From positions 3,316,001 to 3,380,000 of the forward strand of contig NZ_LN875035.1 of assembly GCF_001282685.1 (NCBI RefSeq): a stretch of DNA of 64,000 nucleotides, read 5' to 3'. How positions within the stretch are numbered: the stretch's first letter is position 1; each line of letters opens with the position of its first letter. This document shows, piece after piece, positions 1 through 8,716 of the stretch. The stretch comes from Niameybacter massiliensis (GTDB lineage: Bacteria; Bacillota; Clostridia; Lachnospirales; Cellulosilyticaceae). The position numbers and the translations under genes were made by a program. The notes beneath the pieces were generated by a model that worked only from the letters and a program-made list of their open reading frames with translations, was not told where the DNA came from and made no database searches.

Positions 1-529
1 CATTTATAAATTGCTCCTCATACTGAGGCTGCTTTCTCATAATACTGAATAAATCTATAATAGGACAGTCGTGCTTAGCACTGACTGTTTTCGCTCTATA
101 TGTATATTGGCTAATTCTACTATTACTACATCCCCTATCCTCTTTGCTCTCTTTCATTGGGATAGGTGTAATAAGTATAGGAATAGGCATACATCCATTT
201 AATCCTGTTCTATTATTAGAAGACTTAATCTCATTTATTAAGTTATCTAATTCATTTTCATATGTATCAAGTGAAACAAATGTTGCATTGTTGGTGTTAA
301 GCTCTTCTAAACTTAATTCAACAAAGACTATATTAGGATTATAAACGAGAACTTTAGATTTTAAGTTTTCATTATACTTCTTGCTCGTACCTTCTTTTAG
401 CCTAACATCTAGAAACTGCCAAGATATATTAGGGTAATACAAAGGTAAATACTTCTCTAATCTATCCATATAATGTTCCATTAACTTAGTTTGTGTTTTC
501 CCATATCCTACTATAGTGGTTTTAATCAT
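1..529 (-). CDS. SGNH/GDSL-like hydrolase, C-terminus cut by window edge
   Basis: The reading frame is open from an ATG at 529 to the window edge (176 codons seen) behind a strong GGAGG at 537-541. It begins MIKTTIVGYGKTQTKL and has the layout of the SGNH fold: a beta strand, a GTS segment near residue 47, a PNIVFVELSLEE strand, and a later ILITPIP strand followed by a Tyr/Arg helix and CPIIDLF. The usual GDS nucleophile block reads GYGK, and the GxND block is not recognisable. It may therefore be a non-catalytic or divergent member; the C-terminal DxxH block lies outside the window. It has its own promoter downstream of putP. Family assignment is moderate. Confidence 0.55.
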   Translation of the reverse strand, partial: MIKTTIVGYGKTQTKLMEHYMDRLEKYLPLYYPNISWQFLDVRLKEGTSKKYNENLKSKVLVYNPNIVFVELSLEELNTNNATFVSLDTYENELDNLINEIKSSNNRTGLNGCMPIPILITPIPMKESKEDRGCSNSRISQYTYRAKTVSAKHDCPIIDLFSIMRKQPQYEEQFIN

Positions 530-568
530 CTGCAACTCCTCCACATCTGAACTTGACTTCCATTGTAT

Positions 569-597
569 ATTATATATTCTTTTTAGACGATATACAA
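569..597 (-). promoter_or_regulatory. sigma-A promoter of the SGNH-like gene
   Basis: On the minus strand TTGTAT (592-597) and TATAAT (569-574) are separated by exactly 17 bp. The site lies just past the putP stop codon and 40 nt upstream of the start. The same stretch can fold as a 9-bp hairpin (ATTGTATAT/ATATACAAT). Confidence 0.6.
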
Positions 598-602
598 TAT
601 TC

Positions 603-2108
603 TTACAGATTAAGTTGATTCATTTTAGCTTCAATCTTAGCAGATTCTTTAACAGACACCTTACTTACTACATAGCAACAAAGACATGCAAAAATAAATC
701 CTGGTAGAATTTCGTAGATATAAAAGATCCAAATACCCGGGAATGTAGCTTTAAGCATTGGCCATATAAGAGCTACTAATCCTCCTACTATCATTCCTGC
801 TATAGCTCCTTGTTTGGTCATACGCTTCCAAAATAGAGAAATAAGAATAACAGGTCCAAAACTTGCTCCAAATCCTGCCCAAGCCCAAGATACTAATCCT
901 AATACTGAACTATTAGGATTTAATGCTATATATCCTGCAATCAGTGCAACAGCCATAACAGTTATTCTTCCTACCCACACTAATTCTTTATCTTTAGCTG
1001 TTGGTCTAATAATACCTCTATAAAAATCTTCTGATACTGCTGATGCTGTTACAAGAAGCTGTGAATCTGCTGTACTCATAATTGCTGCTAGAATAGCAGA
1101 AAGTAAAATGCCAGATAGAATAAGAGGAGAATACTTCCCTACTAATAAAATAAAGATATTTTCTGATTCTACTTGGCTTAACCCTGTAAATGCTACATGC
1201 CCAATAAGTCCAACAATGGTAGCCATAATGAGCGAAATAATAACCCATCCTGTAGCAATACGCCTTGACCTTGTAATCTCTTCAGGATCTTTGATTGCCA
1301 TAAAACGTGTTAAAATATGTGGCTGTCCAAAATATCCTAGTCCCCAAGCTAATGAAGATAAAATGCCAACGATCATCATTAAAGTATTTTGTGGCGCACC
1401 TGTTGGCACAAGGGCCTCCATTAAAAATGGATTCAGTAAAACAGGCTCTATAGTATTTACAATCGTTCCTATTCCACCCACACTAAAGATAACAATAGAA
1501 GGCAAAATAACTAATGTAGCAAACATCAAAATACCTTGAATAAGATCTGTCCAACATACTGCCATAAATCCGCCCATAAACGTATAGCTTACAACTACAA
1601 TAACGCCTATTATAACTGCAACCTTATAGTCAATTCCAAATACAGTTCCAAATAATTTACCACTAGCAACAAAAGCTGAGGCTGTATAAATTAAAAAGAA
1701 AATAAGAATAAATAGTGATGATGCTACTCTTAAAATTTTACTAGTATCTTCAAAACGATTTTCTAAATAAGAGGATATTGTAATAGAATCATCTAACTTT
1801 TCTGTTGCTACTCTTAATCTCTTTGCAACAATACGCCAATTTAGATATGTACCTATAGCTAAGCCTATGGCCATCCAAATAGATCCTGAAAGCCCTGTTA
1901 AATATGCTGCTCCTGGTAGGCCCATTAATAGCCATCCACTCATATCAGAAGCCTGCGCACTCATAGAAACTACCCATTTACCAAGCTGTCTTCCTCCTAA
2001 TACATAGTCTGATAAATTATGAGTCTTTCTGTAAAAAAATGCTCCAATCCCCAACATCATTGCTAAATATAAAACGAATGTTATCAATATAACTATTTCT
2101 CTATTCAT
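603..2108 (-). CDS. putP: Sodium/proline symporter PutP
   Basis: This is a 501-residue sodium:solute symporter (SSS family) with about 13 hydrophobic segments, the usual length for PutP. It would import proline, using the Na+ gradient, across the cytoplasmic membrane. The N-terminus (YVLGGRQLGKWV, then SAQASDMSGWLLMGLPG) is the PutP signature carrying the Na+/proline-binding Ser and Asp residues. STADSQLLVTAS in the second half is the conserved TM8/9 region. The ATG at 2108 follows AAGGGGGAA at good spacing. It is monocistronic between its own promoter and the promoter of the next gene. No proline catabolic genes are nearby, so an osmolyte or nutrient role cannot be separated. Confidence 0.92.
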   Translation of the reverse strand: MNREIVILITFVLYLAMMLGIGAFFYRKTHNLSDYVLGGRQLGKWVVSMSAQASDMSGWLLMGLPGAAYLTGLSGSIWMAIGLAIGTYLNWRIVAKRLRVATEKLDDSITISSYLENRFEDTSKILRVASSLFILIFFLIYTASAFVASGKLFGTVFGIDYKVAVIIGVIVVVSYTFMGGFMAVCWTDLIQGILMFATLVILPSIVIFSVGGIGTIVNTIEPVLLNPFLMEALVPTGAPQNTLMMIVGILSSLAWGLGYFGQPHILTRFMAIKDPEEITRSRRIATGWVIISLIMATIVGLIGHVAFTGLSQVESENIFILLVGKYSPLILSGILLSAILAAIMSTADSQLLVTASAVSEDFYRGIIRPTAKDKELVWVGRITVMAVALIAGYIALNPNSSVLGLVSWAWAGFGASFGPVILISLFWKRMTKQGAIAGMIVGGLVALIWPMLKATFPGIWIFYIYEILPGFIFACLCCYVVSKVSVKESAKIEAKMNQLNL

Positions 2109-2144
2109 TTTATTCCCCCTTATATATAAATTTTCTTATGTATT

Positions 2145-2173
2145 ATTATACATTTAACTCTGTATCATTTCAA
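2145..2173 (-). promoter_or_regulatory. sigma-A promoter of putP
   Basis: TTGAAA (2168-2173) and TATAAT (2145-2150) on the minus strand are separated by 17 bp, about 35 nt upstream of the putP start codon. Confidence 0.7.
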
Positions 2174-2217
2174 CGTGTTAAAGTATATTTTTAGAATTTT
2201 TTATACTAATTTTACAT

Positions 2218-2257
2218 AAAAAATAGGTAATAAAAGGCCCCTCCCTTTTATTACCTA
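2218..2257 (-). terminator. Intrinsic terminator of the MazF-like gene
   Basis: A perfect 14-bp stem (TAGGTAATAAAAGG and its complement) has a GAGGGG loop and is followed on the minus strand by TTTTTT. Confidence 0.85.
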
Positions 2258-2280
2258 AAGTTTTTTATATTATCTTGTAA

Positions 2281-2802
2281 TTATTTATCTAATAGCATCT
2301 TATTTACGTTTTGTACAATATATTCTCTATCTGTAATTACATCATAAAAACCTTTTCCACAATAGAGACGCTGTATGTCTACTGTACGCATATCACTTAA
2401 CTGTAGCCTTGTTAGCATTCCGTTCTTAAAGTTATTTACTGCTATATCCAATTGAAACTCTGGATCTGGTGGTAATGAATCAGCTTTTACAGATGTTGTT
2501 GGAATAACAACAAACTTGCTTTTAAAGTATTTAAATACATAGCACCAATGTCCCCCATAGAGTTCTTTTGGAAATCCCCTGGTTAAATTAAAATAAGCAA
2601 TTTGATGTACTTTAGGTATATGCTTAGGTCGATAAAATGTAGTTGATGGATCACCTGTTTGCTTAGGTGTTAATTCATCATAGAAATAAGATAATTGTCC
2701 TACATGATACTCTAGATCTGTTACAAACCCTTCTACATCTGTATAATTCTTTAGTTCTTTGAGTGCATTTGATATCCCATGCATTCTAGCATCAATATCC
2801 AT
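2281..2802 (-). CDS. PemK/MazF-fold protein with N-terminal extension
   Basis: This 173-residue protein begins at an ATG behind GGGGGAAACC. Residues ~65-160 fit the MazF/PemK barrel: IAYFNL, GGHWCYVFK, FVVIPTTSV, and the diagnostic late motif LSDMRTVDIQRL, which matches the QIRTxDxxRL segment of MazF toxins. A ~60-residue helical N-terminal part is extra. No antitoxin gene lies beside it; upstream is the purH terminator and downstream its own terminator. MazF proteins are mRNA interferases. Here the catalytic activity is uncertain, and a solitary house-keeping or phage-derived MazF-like protein is equally possible. Fold call moderate, function low. Confidence 0.6.
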   Translation of the reverse strand: MDIDARMHGISNALKELKNYTDVEGFVTDLEYHVGQLSYFYDELTPKQTGDPSTTFYRPKHIPKVHQIAYFNLTRGFPKELYGGHWCYVFKYFKSKFVVIPTTSVKADSLPPDPEFQLDIAVNNFKNGMLTRLQLSDMRTVDIQRLYCGKGFYDVITDREYIVQNVNKMLLDK

Positions 2803-2971
2803 GGTTTCCCCCCTTACAAAATCTCCAATACCTTATTATTTTACCACGGTTCAATTAAAAATTAAAGTTAATTTTTGATTTATTTCTATATTTTTCCATT
2901 TAATCTTATATCTCTCTATCTTAAGAATTTTACTTCCAAAATTCTTCGCATTTGGACAGTTGTTTATTTAA

Positions 2972-3011
2972 ACAAACAAGAAATAGGGCACTAAATTACT
3001 TAGCACCCTAT
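2972..3011 (-). terminator. purH intrinsic terminator
   Basis: The stem ATAGGGTGCTAA/TTTAGTGCCCTAT is followed by TTCTTGTTT on the minus strand, just past the purH stop. Confidence 0.8.
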
Positions 3012-3026
3012 CTTGAATCTTTATGT

Positions 3027-4577
3027 TTAGTGTTTAAAATGTCTCATACCTGTAAAGACCATTGCAATTCCAGCTTCGTTACATGCTTTAATAGAATCTT
3101 CATCACGAATAGAACCACCTGGTTGAATAATTGCTGTAATACCTGCAGCAGCTGCTGCCTTTACACAATCATCAAATGGGAAGAATGCATCTGATGCTAA
3201 AACGCTACCTTTTACACCTTCTTCTCCTAAGAATTCCATACCATGATCGATAGCTTGTGTCGTTGCCCAAATACGGTTTGTTTGACCGCCACCCATTCCA
3301 ACTGACATGCCATCTTTTGCAAGTGCAATACCATTAGATTTTACATGTTTTACAAGCTTCCATGCAAAGTGTAAATCTTCCATCTCTTTTTCAGAAGGTG
3401 TACGCTCTGTTACTATTTTAAGCTCTTCTTCTATTAAAAGTTCTAAGTCTTTTTGTTGAACAATTAATCCACCATCTACTTTTTTCATTGTTAATGCATG
3501 TGGATCAGAGTATGTAATATTTTCAAGTTTTAATACACGTAAGTTTTTCTTAAGTTTAAATACTTCAAGTGCCTCTTCTTCGTAACCTGGCGCAATAACA
3601 ATTTCAAAGAAGATTTTACACATTTCTTCTGCTGTTGCTTTATCAATTATTTGGTTTGTTACAATAATACCACCAAAGATAGAAACAGGATCTGCTGTAT
3701 AAGCTTTTTGGTAGGCTTCAAGTACATTGTTTCCTACACCAACACCGCATGGATTAGCATGTTTAACTGCTACTACAGCTGGTTCACTAAATTCACGAAG
3801 TAGTTCAAGTGCACCATTTGCATCATTAATATTGTTATATGAAAGTTCTTTACCATTTAATTGTACTGCATCAGCAAGTGTTCCTTTTGTTTTTCCAACT
3901 TCTTTATAGAACGCTGCACCTTGATGAGGATTTTCTCCGTAGCGCATATCTTGAACTTTTTCAAATGTCATTGTAAATGTATTTGGTAAACTATAATCAC
4001 CACGTTGTTCTCTTAAGTAGTTAGCAATCATTGTATCGTAGTTTGCTGTGTGTTCAAATACTTTAGTTGCAAGATAGAAGTTTGTATCTACACTTACTTT
4101 GTTATTTGCTCTTAATTCCTCTAATACAACAGCGTAATCAGTAGGGTCTACTACTACTGTTACATCATGATTATTTTTTGCTGCTGAACGAAGCATAGTT
4201 GGACCACCAATATCAATGTTTTCTATTGCTTCTTCTAATTTAACGCCTTCTTTAAGGATTGTTTGTTTGAAAGGATAAAGGTTAACTACTACAAGATCAA
4301 TATTTGAAAGGCCTAATTCTTGCATTTGTTTTTGATGTTCTTCGTTATCACGAATATTAAGAAGTCCAGCATGAATAGCAGGATGAAGTGTTTTAACACG
4401 ACCATCTAAACATTCTGGAAAACCTGTTACATCAGAAATACCAATTACTTCTACGCCTGCGTTTTGTAAAACATTAAAAGTTCCACCTGTTGAAATAATC
4501 TCTACGCCTAAACTTACAAGCTCTTTAGCAAATTCTACGATTCCTGTTTTGTCTGATACACTAATTAATGCTCTCAT
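3027..4577 (-). CDS. purH: Bifunctional AICAR transformylase / IMP cyclohydrolase
   Basis: This 516-residue full-length PurH performs the last two steps of IMP synthesis: formylation of AICAR with 10-formyl-THF, then ring closure. The N-terminal MGS-like cyclohydrolase domain (residues 1-~190) starts [17 protein letters not shown] with STGGT. The transformylase domain follows with [18 protein letters not shown] and the catalytic-region segment [10 protein letters not shown]. The start is an ATG after AGGAGAGAG. It stands alone, without other pur genes, downstream of the purine permease, and is preceded by a ZTP riboswitch with a terminator. Expression should therefore rise when ZTP/ZMP accumulates, that is, when folate C1 units limit this very enzyme. 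Confidence 0.97.
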   Translation of the reverse strand: MRALISVSDKTGIVEFAKELVSLGVEIISTGGTFNVLQNAGVEVIGISDVTGFPECLDGRVKTLHPAIHAGLLNIRDNEEHQKQMQELGLSNIDLVVVNLYPFKQTILKEGVKLEEAIENIDIGGPTMLRSAAKNNHDVTVVVDPTDYAVVLEELRANNKVSVDTNFYLATKVFEHTANYDTMIANYLREQRGDYSLPNTFTMTFEKVQDMRYGENPHQGAAFYKEVGKTKGTLADAVQLNGKELSYNNINDANGALELLREFSEPAVVAVKHANPCGVGVGNNVLEAYQKAYTADPVSIFGGIIVTNQIIDKATAEEMCKIFFEIVIAPGYEEEALEVFKLKKNLRVLKLENITYSDPHALTMKKVDGGLIVQQKDLELLIEEELKIVTERTPSEKEMEDLHFAWKLVKHVKSNGIALAKDGMSVGMGGGQTNRIWATTQAIDHGMEFLGEEGVKGSVLASDAFFPFDDCVKAAAAAGITAIIQPGGSIRDEDSIKACNEAGIAMVFTGMRHFKH

Positions 4578-4630
4578 GACTCTCTCCTTTTAATTGTAAA
4601 TATATTTTTATTGTGTAATTTTAAAGCAAT

Positions 4631-4680
4631 AAAAAGACCGTCTGGACGCTACTTATATACTATGTAGTGCCCAGACGGTC
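4631..4680 (-). terminator. Terminator expression platform of the ZTP riboswitch
   Basis: GACCGTCTGGGC (minus strand) pairs with GTCCAGACGGTC and is followed by TTTTTATT. The 5' arm is also the 3' half of the aptamer (CCGUCUGGGCA), so ligand binding and termination are mutually exclusive. That makes an ON switch. Confidence 0.9.
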
Positions 4681-4743
4681 GACTTTCCATTTCTATACTC
4701 CCCGCAGTTCATTCTGCTAATCCGTCAGTCATATAGAAACTTT
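4669..4743 (-). ncRNA. ZTP (pfl) riboswitch aptamer upstream of purH
   Basis: On the minus strand a 7-bp P1 (TTTCTAT/ATAGAAA) encloses GACTGACGGA and the conserved CGGGGAG. After a short linker comes CCGTCTGGGCA, the hallmark 3' subdomain of the pfl/ZTP aptamer. Position, sequence and gene context (purH) all match this class, which senses the purine intermediate ZTP/ZMP. It lies in the 195-bp gap between the permease and purH. Confidence 0.92.
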
Positions 4744-4772
4744 ATTTAATTTTAAATTCTACTAGTTAGCTA

Positions 4773-6122
4773 TTAGATAATAAGTTTGATTACAAATAAA
4801 GCTGCCATAATGTACATAACAATACTTACATCTTTTGCTTTACCTGAGAATACTTTTACTAATACATATGAGATACCACCAAATACGATACCTTCTGAAA
4901 TACTATAAGCAAGAGGCATCATGATAAGTGTTAAGAATGCTGGAAGAGCTTCTGTAATATCACTGAAGTCTACTTTTGTAATACTTTCAAGCATTAAAAC
5001 ACCTACTACGATAAGTGCTGGTGCTGTTGCAAAAGAAGGAATAGCAATGAAGATTGGTGCTGCGAATAATGCTAATGCAAAACAAGCTGCTGTTGAAAGT
5101 CCTGTAAGACCTGTACGTCCACCTGCAATAACCCCTGCACTACTTTCAACGAATGTTGTTACTGTTGAAGTACCAAGAAGAGCTCCTGCTGTTGTACCAA
5201 CTGCATCTGCAAATAATGCTTGTTTTACACGTGGTAATTCACCTTTTTCATCTAAGTAATCAGCTTTTGCTGCTACTCCGATAAGTGTACCTAATGTATC
5301 AAATAAATCTACGAATAAGAATGAGAATACTACTACTACGAAAGTTAAAATACTATCTATACTACCAAATACTTCACTCATAGGTGGGAATTTGAAAGCT
5401 ACTTCACTAAGTCCACCGAATAACCCTTGGCCTGATGCAAAGTTAGGAATAAGTGAGTAAACACCTGCTTCAACGTCTACTACGTACCAACCAATAAGTT
5501 CTGCTCCAATTCCAAGTAAGTAAGTTGCTACGATACCAATAAGTACTGCTCCTGGTACGTTACGCTTCATTAATACTACGATTAATACTACACCAAACAT
5601 ACAAAGTACTGTTTGTGGTGTTGTCATGTTACCAAGTGCTAAGAATGTTGCACTATCTGCTACGATAACGCCTGCACCTTTAAGACCAATGAAAGCAATA
5701 AATAAACCAATACCTGCACTAACTGCATACTTCATACATTTTGGAATTGCATTGAAAAGTGCTTCACGAACATTAAATGCTGTTAAGATAAGGAAGATAA
5801 TCCCTTCTACGAATACTGCAAATAATGCAAATTGCCAACTATGCCCCATACCTAATACTACTGTAAATGCGAAGAATGCATTAAGTCCCATACCTGGTGC
5901 AAGTGCAAATGGATAGTTTGCTACAAGTGCCATAACAGCTGTCCCTATAACTGATGCAAGAACTGTTGCTACGAATACCCCATGTTTATCCATACCTGCT
6001 GCACTTAAAATGTCTGGGTTAACTGCTAATATGTAAGCCATTGTCATGAAAGTTGTAATACCAGCTAAAATCTCTGTCTTTACTGTGGTCTTGTTCTCTT
6101 GAAGTTTGAAAAATTTCTCCAC
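4773..6122 (-). CDS. pbuG: Hypoxanthine/guanine permease (AzgA/PbuG type)
   Basis: This 449-residue transporter of the AzgA-like purine permease family has about 12-13 membrane segments. It carries the conserved N-terminal block AGITTFMTMAYILAVNP and APGMGLNAFFAF, plus the mid-protein block DLFDTLGTLIGVA and TTFVESSAGV. It would import hypoxanthine/guanine by proton symport. The start is a GTG at 6122, chosen because AGGGGGTAG sits at proper spacing. It lies upstream of the ZTP-riboswitch-controlled purH, so salvage and de novo purine supply are adjacent, and readthrough into purH is possible. A good promoter and a PurBox-like inverted repeat lie upstream; no guanine riboswitch was seen. Confidence 0.9.
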   Translation of the reverse strand: MEKFFKLQENKTTVKTEILAGITTFMTMAYILAVNPDILSAAGMDKHGVFVATVLASVIGTAVMALVANYPFALAPGMGLNAFFAFTVVLGMGHSWQFALFAVFVEGIIFLILTAFNVREALFNAIPKCMKYAVSAGIGLFIAFIGLKGAGVIVADSATFLALGNMTTPQTVLCMFGVVLIVVLMKRNVPGAVLIGIVATYLLGIGAELIGWYVVDVEAGVYSLIPNFASGQGLFGGLSEVAFKFPPMSEVFGSIDSILTFVVVVFSFLFVDLFDTLGTLIGVAAKADYLDEKGELPRVKQALFADAVGTTAGALLGTSTVTTFVESSAGVIAGGRTGLTGLSTAACFALALFAAPIFIAIPSFATAPALIVVGVLMLESITKVDFSDITEALPAFLTLIMMPLAYSISEGIVFGGISYVLVKVFSGKAKDVSIVMYIMAALFVIKLII

Positions 6123-6195
6123 AATAACTACCCCCTTTAAATGTTTATAATTAATATTTATGTACGACCTATTAGACTTTATGTCTCATAGTGTT

Positions 6196-6224
6196 ATATT
6201 ACATGAGAAATTTGGTTAGGTCAA
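6196..6224 (-). promoter_or_regulatory. sigma-A promoter of pbuG
   Basis: TTGACC (6219-6224) and TAATAT (6196-6201) on the minus strand are separated by 17 bp, ~75 nt upstream of the GTG start. Confidence 0.65.
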
Positions 6225-6233
6225 TAGTTTTTT

Positions 6234-6267
6234 CGAACATTTTATTTTTTATAAACCCTAACGTTCG
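6234..6267. promoter_or_regulatory. PurBox-like inverted repeat upstream of pbuG
   Basis: CGAACATTT (6234-) and AACGTTCG (ending 6267) are inverted, with their CGAA cores 26 bp apart. This is close to the spacing of paired PurR boxes known in Bacillus. The site lies just upstream of the pbuG -35 and in front of the divergent gene at 6401. It is inferred only; no purR gene is in the window. Confidence 0.35.
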
Positions 6268-6400
6268 ATTTAATTCATTCTCTATATTTCACCTAACTCT
6301 ATTAAATTTATTTAATTATTTTATAAATAATACAAGCATATATTTGTCCCTATTTCATATATATGTAATAGGACATTTCATATTTCAAAGGAGGGTAACA

Positions 6401-7021
6401 ATGTCTGGTCCAAAATTTATGGTCTTTAAACTCAAAGATCTACGTATCCCTTTTATTATGTTAGTTGTCGCTGTCGTTGCTTTTTCTTTCTTTATGTTGA
6501 AAGGTAGTAACGATGCTACACCAACCTTTGCACCCGATAACAGCTATGAGGATGGTATGTACATAGCAAACATTGCTTTCACAGACGCAGATATGGATTT
6601 AGTAGTAGAAATCAAAGACAAACAAATCGCTTCTATTGCTTTAGAAGGATTTGACGAATCAGAAAGAATGCTTTATTCAGATTTAAATGATAGCATTTCT
6701 TTTGTCAATGATTATATTACTTCTACTCAATCTGTTGAACTTCCTGATGCAAGTAATGTCACTGCATCTACAAGCATTCTAATGGATGCTGTAAAGATCG
6801 CTCTTTCTGAAAAGAATGACGCAGTCCTTACAACTACTTACGAAGTCCCACTTCTTGAAGCCATCACTGAAGAAGTTCCTGAAGAAATGGCTGAAGACAA
6901 ATCAGACGATGCATTAGCTGAAGATGTTTTATCTGAAACTGTTATCTCTGATGATATGGGCGAAGTTCAAGACGCTGCTCCTAGCGATGCAGATTCTATG
7001 GACGATAGTATTGAAGATTAA
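6401..7021 (+). CDS. Membrane-anchored FMN_bind-like protein with acidic tail
   Basis: This is a 206-residue protein. The ATG at 6401 (MSGPKFMVFKLKDLR) is chosen because AAAGGAGGG sits just before it; a longer in-frame ATG at 6191 has no ribosome binding site. A single membrane segment (IPFIMLVVAVVAFSFFML) is followed by an extracellular domain of about 95 residues. That domain's pattern, GMYIANIAF...VEIKDKQIASI...ASTSILMDAVKIAL, resembles the FMN-binding (RnfG/NqrC-type) domain, but the flavin-accepting SGAT motif is replaced by TAST. The last ~55 residues are very acidic (Glu/Asp-rich). It is divergent from pbuG and monocistronic. Function unknown; covalent flavin is unlikely. Confidence 0.6.
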   Translation: MSGPKFMVFKLKDLRIPFIMLVVAVVAFSFFMLKGSNDATPTFAPDNSYEDGMYIANIAFTDADMDLVVEIKDKQIASIALEGFDESERMLYSDLNDSISFVNDYITSTQSVELPDASNVTASTSILMDAVKIALSEKNDAVLTTTYEVPLLEAITEEVPEEMAEDKSDDALAEDVLSETVISDDMGEVQDAAPSDADSMDDSIED

Positions 7022-7025
7022 TATG

Positions 7026-7069
7026 TAATAAAGCTCCTTGAGTGCATTCTCAAGGAGCTTTATTATTTT
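7026..7069 (+). terminator. Intrinsic terminator, perfect 17-bp stem
   Basis: TAATAAAGCTCCTTGAG pairs perfectly with its complement at 7049-7065 and is followed by TTTTC, immediately after the stop codon at 7021. Confidence 0.85.
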
Positions 7070-7244
7070 CTTTATAGATGAAATCTAATAAAATAACATA
7101 AATAAAAACTTTACCTACTTAATTTCAGATATATATTAACCCTATTAGATTTATATCTATTGTCTCTCCTACTTCTTCACCTTGTATCTTACTGTATTAA
7201 ATTAACTTTTCTCTAGCATAGCATATTTGTTATCCACTATATAC

Positions 7245-7282
7245 AAAAATAGAAAAGAGTACCGCTTTATGCGATACCCTTT
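7245..7282 (-). terminator. Terminator at the end of the pst-phoU operon
   Basis: On the minus strand AAAGGGTATCGC and GCGGTACTCTTTT form a stem with G-U pairs, then TTCTATTTTT. Confidence 0.75.
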
Positions 7283-7295
7283 CTGCTTTGTTTTA

Positions 7296-7958
7296 TTATA
7301 ATTCACCTGTTAGGTTGTAAATTAACCATTCAGCAATGTTTGTAATATGATCTGCAATACGTTCTAAGTATTTAACAATCATAATATAGGCTGCACCACT
7401 TGGTACAAAATCACTGTTTTTACTCATTTCAATTGTAATCTCTTTGAAGATTTTAGTGAACTCTTCATCGATTTTATCATCGTACTGACAAATCTCTTTG
7501 AGTTTATCTAAATCTTTTTGCATGAAATTATCTAAAGTTCTACTGAGCATCTCTCTTACATGTGTTGCCATTTTCTCAATATGACGTTTATAAGCGATTT
7601 CTTTAGTCCATACGCCATCTTCTAGTGTTAAGCTATAAGTACAAATATCTTCGCAGTGATCTCCAATACGTTCCATATCTGTTACACTTTTAAGCATAGA
7701 CATAATAAGTCTTAAGTCTCTAGCAATAGGTTGTTGATGTGTAATGAGACTTACACATTTTTTCTCGATTTCTACTTCCATCTCATCGATAAGGTCATCG
7801 CTTTTAATAACTTGTTTTGCTAATTCTTTATTTTGCTCGGTTACTGCTTCTATGGTATTAGCAACAAGTGTCTCAACTTGATTACCCATCTTAATCATTT
7901 CTAATCTAAGATCTTCTAATTCTTTTTCAAATACTCTTCTTGGTGACATATTCCCCAC
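7296..7958 (-). CDS. phoU: Phosphate-uptake regulator PhoU
   Basis: This 220-residue all-helical protein is of usual PhoU length, with two three-helix repeats. Each repeat carries the metal-binding signature: DMERIGDHCEDIC near residue 95 and YLERIADHITNIAEW near the C-terminus. PhoU restrains phosphate uptake through PstSCAB and modulates PhoR signalling. It is the last gene of the pst operon, 5 bp after pstB. No phoPR pair is in the window, so the sensor partner is encoded elsewhere. Confidence 0.96.
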   Translation of the reverse strand: MGNMSPRRVFEKELEDLRLEMIKMGNQVETLVANTIEAVTEQNKELAKQVIKSDDLIDEMEVEIEKKCVSLITHQQPIARDLRLIMSMLKSVTDMERIGDHCEDICTYSLTLEDGVWTKEIAYKRHIEKMATHVREMLSRTLDNFMQKDLDKLKEICQYDDKIDEEFTKIFKEITIEMSKNSDFVPSGAAYIMIVKYLERIADHITNIAEWLIYNLTGEL

Positions 7959-7963
7959 TCCTT

Positions 7964-8716
7964 TTAGCCAAATCTTCCTGTGATATAGTCTTCTGTTCTT
8001 TGATCTCTTGGTTGGTCAAAGATTTTATCTGTTGCATCAACTTCAACTAATTCCCCTAAAAGGAAGAATGCTGTTTTATCAGAAATACGTGCTGCTTGTT
8101 GCATGTTATGTGTAACAATAACAATTGTGTATTGTTTTTTAAGTTCATTAATGAGATCTTCGATTTTTAATGTTGAAATTGGATCAAGAGCTGATGTTGG
8201 TTCATCCATAAGTAAGATTTCTGGATTCATTGCAATACTACGTGCAATACAGATACGTTGTTGTTGCCCACCAGATAAACTTGTTGCACTTTTACGTAAA
8301 TGATCTTTTACTTCATCCCAAATAGCTGCTTTTCTTAAACTATCTTCAACTATTTTGTCTAATTCACTTTTCTTTTTGATTCCTTGCATACGTGGTCCGT
8401 AAGCAATATTATCATAAATACTCATTGGGAATGGATTTGGTTTTTGGAATACCATTCCTACTTTTTTTCTAAGTTCAATAGGGTTCATATTAAAAATATC
8501 TTGCCCCTTAAACTTAATGCTACCATCAACCTTTGTGCCTTCAACTAAATCACTCATACGATTTAAGATACGAAGAAATGTAGATTTACCACAACCTGAA
8601 GGTCCAATAAAAGCTAATACTTCATTCTTTTTTACTTCTAAATTTATATTTTTGAGCGCCTTGAAATCTCCATAGTAGAAAGATAAATCCGATACGCTTA
8701 TAATGTTATTTTCCAT
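7964..8716 (-). CDS. pstB: Phosphate ABC transporter ATP-binding protein
   Basis: This 250-residue ATPase powers PstSCA phosphate import. It shows Walker A (GPSGCGKST), the Q-loop in [12 protein letters not shown], the ABC signature LSGGQQQR, Walker B ([12 protein letters not shown]) and the switch His in [17 protein letters not shown] is characteristic of PstB. It overlaps pstA by 11 nt and is 5 nt from phoU, so it is translationally coupled in the operon. Confidence 0.97.
   Translation of the reverse strand: MENNIISVSDLSFYYGDFKALKNINLEVKKNEVLAFIGPSGCGKSTFLRILNRMSDLVEGTKVDGSIKFKGQDIFNMNPIELRKKVGMVFQKPNPFPMSIYDNIAYGPRMQGIKKKSELDKIVEDSLRKAAIWDEVKDHLRKSATSLSGGQQQRICIARSIAMNPEILLMDEPTSALDPISTLKIEDLINELKKQYTIVIVTHNMQQAARISDKTAFFLLGELVEVDATDKIFDQPRDQRTEDYITGRFG

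Noticed and set aside
4590..4745. Guanine/adenine (purine) riboswitch
   Set aside because: No TATA-ATATGG/TTTCTACC core; the CGGGGAG and CCGTCTGGGCA blocks fit the ZTP class instead.
6191..6400. In-frame N-terminal extension of the FMN_bind-like gene
   Set aside because: No ribosome binding site at 6191, the residues look like translated AT-rich promoter DNA, and AAAGGAGGG sits right before ATG 6401.
7030..7295. Possible small gene or RNA between the FMN_bind-like gene and phoU
   Set aside because: Only the two terminators are visible; the rest is AT-rich without a frame or ribosome binding site.
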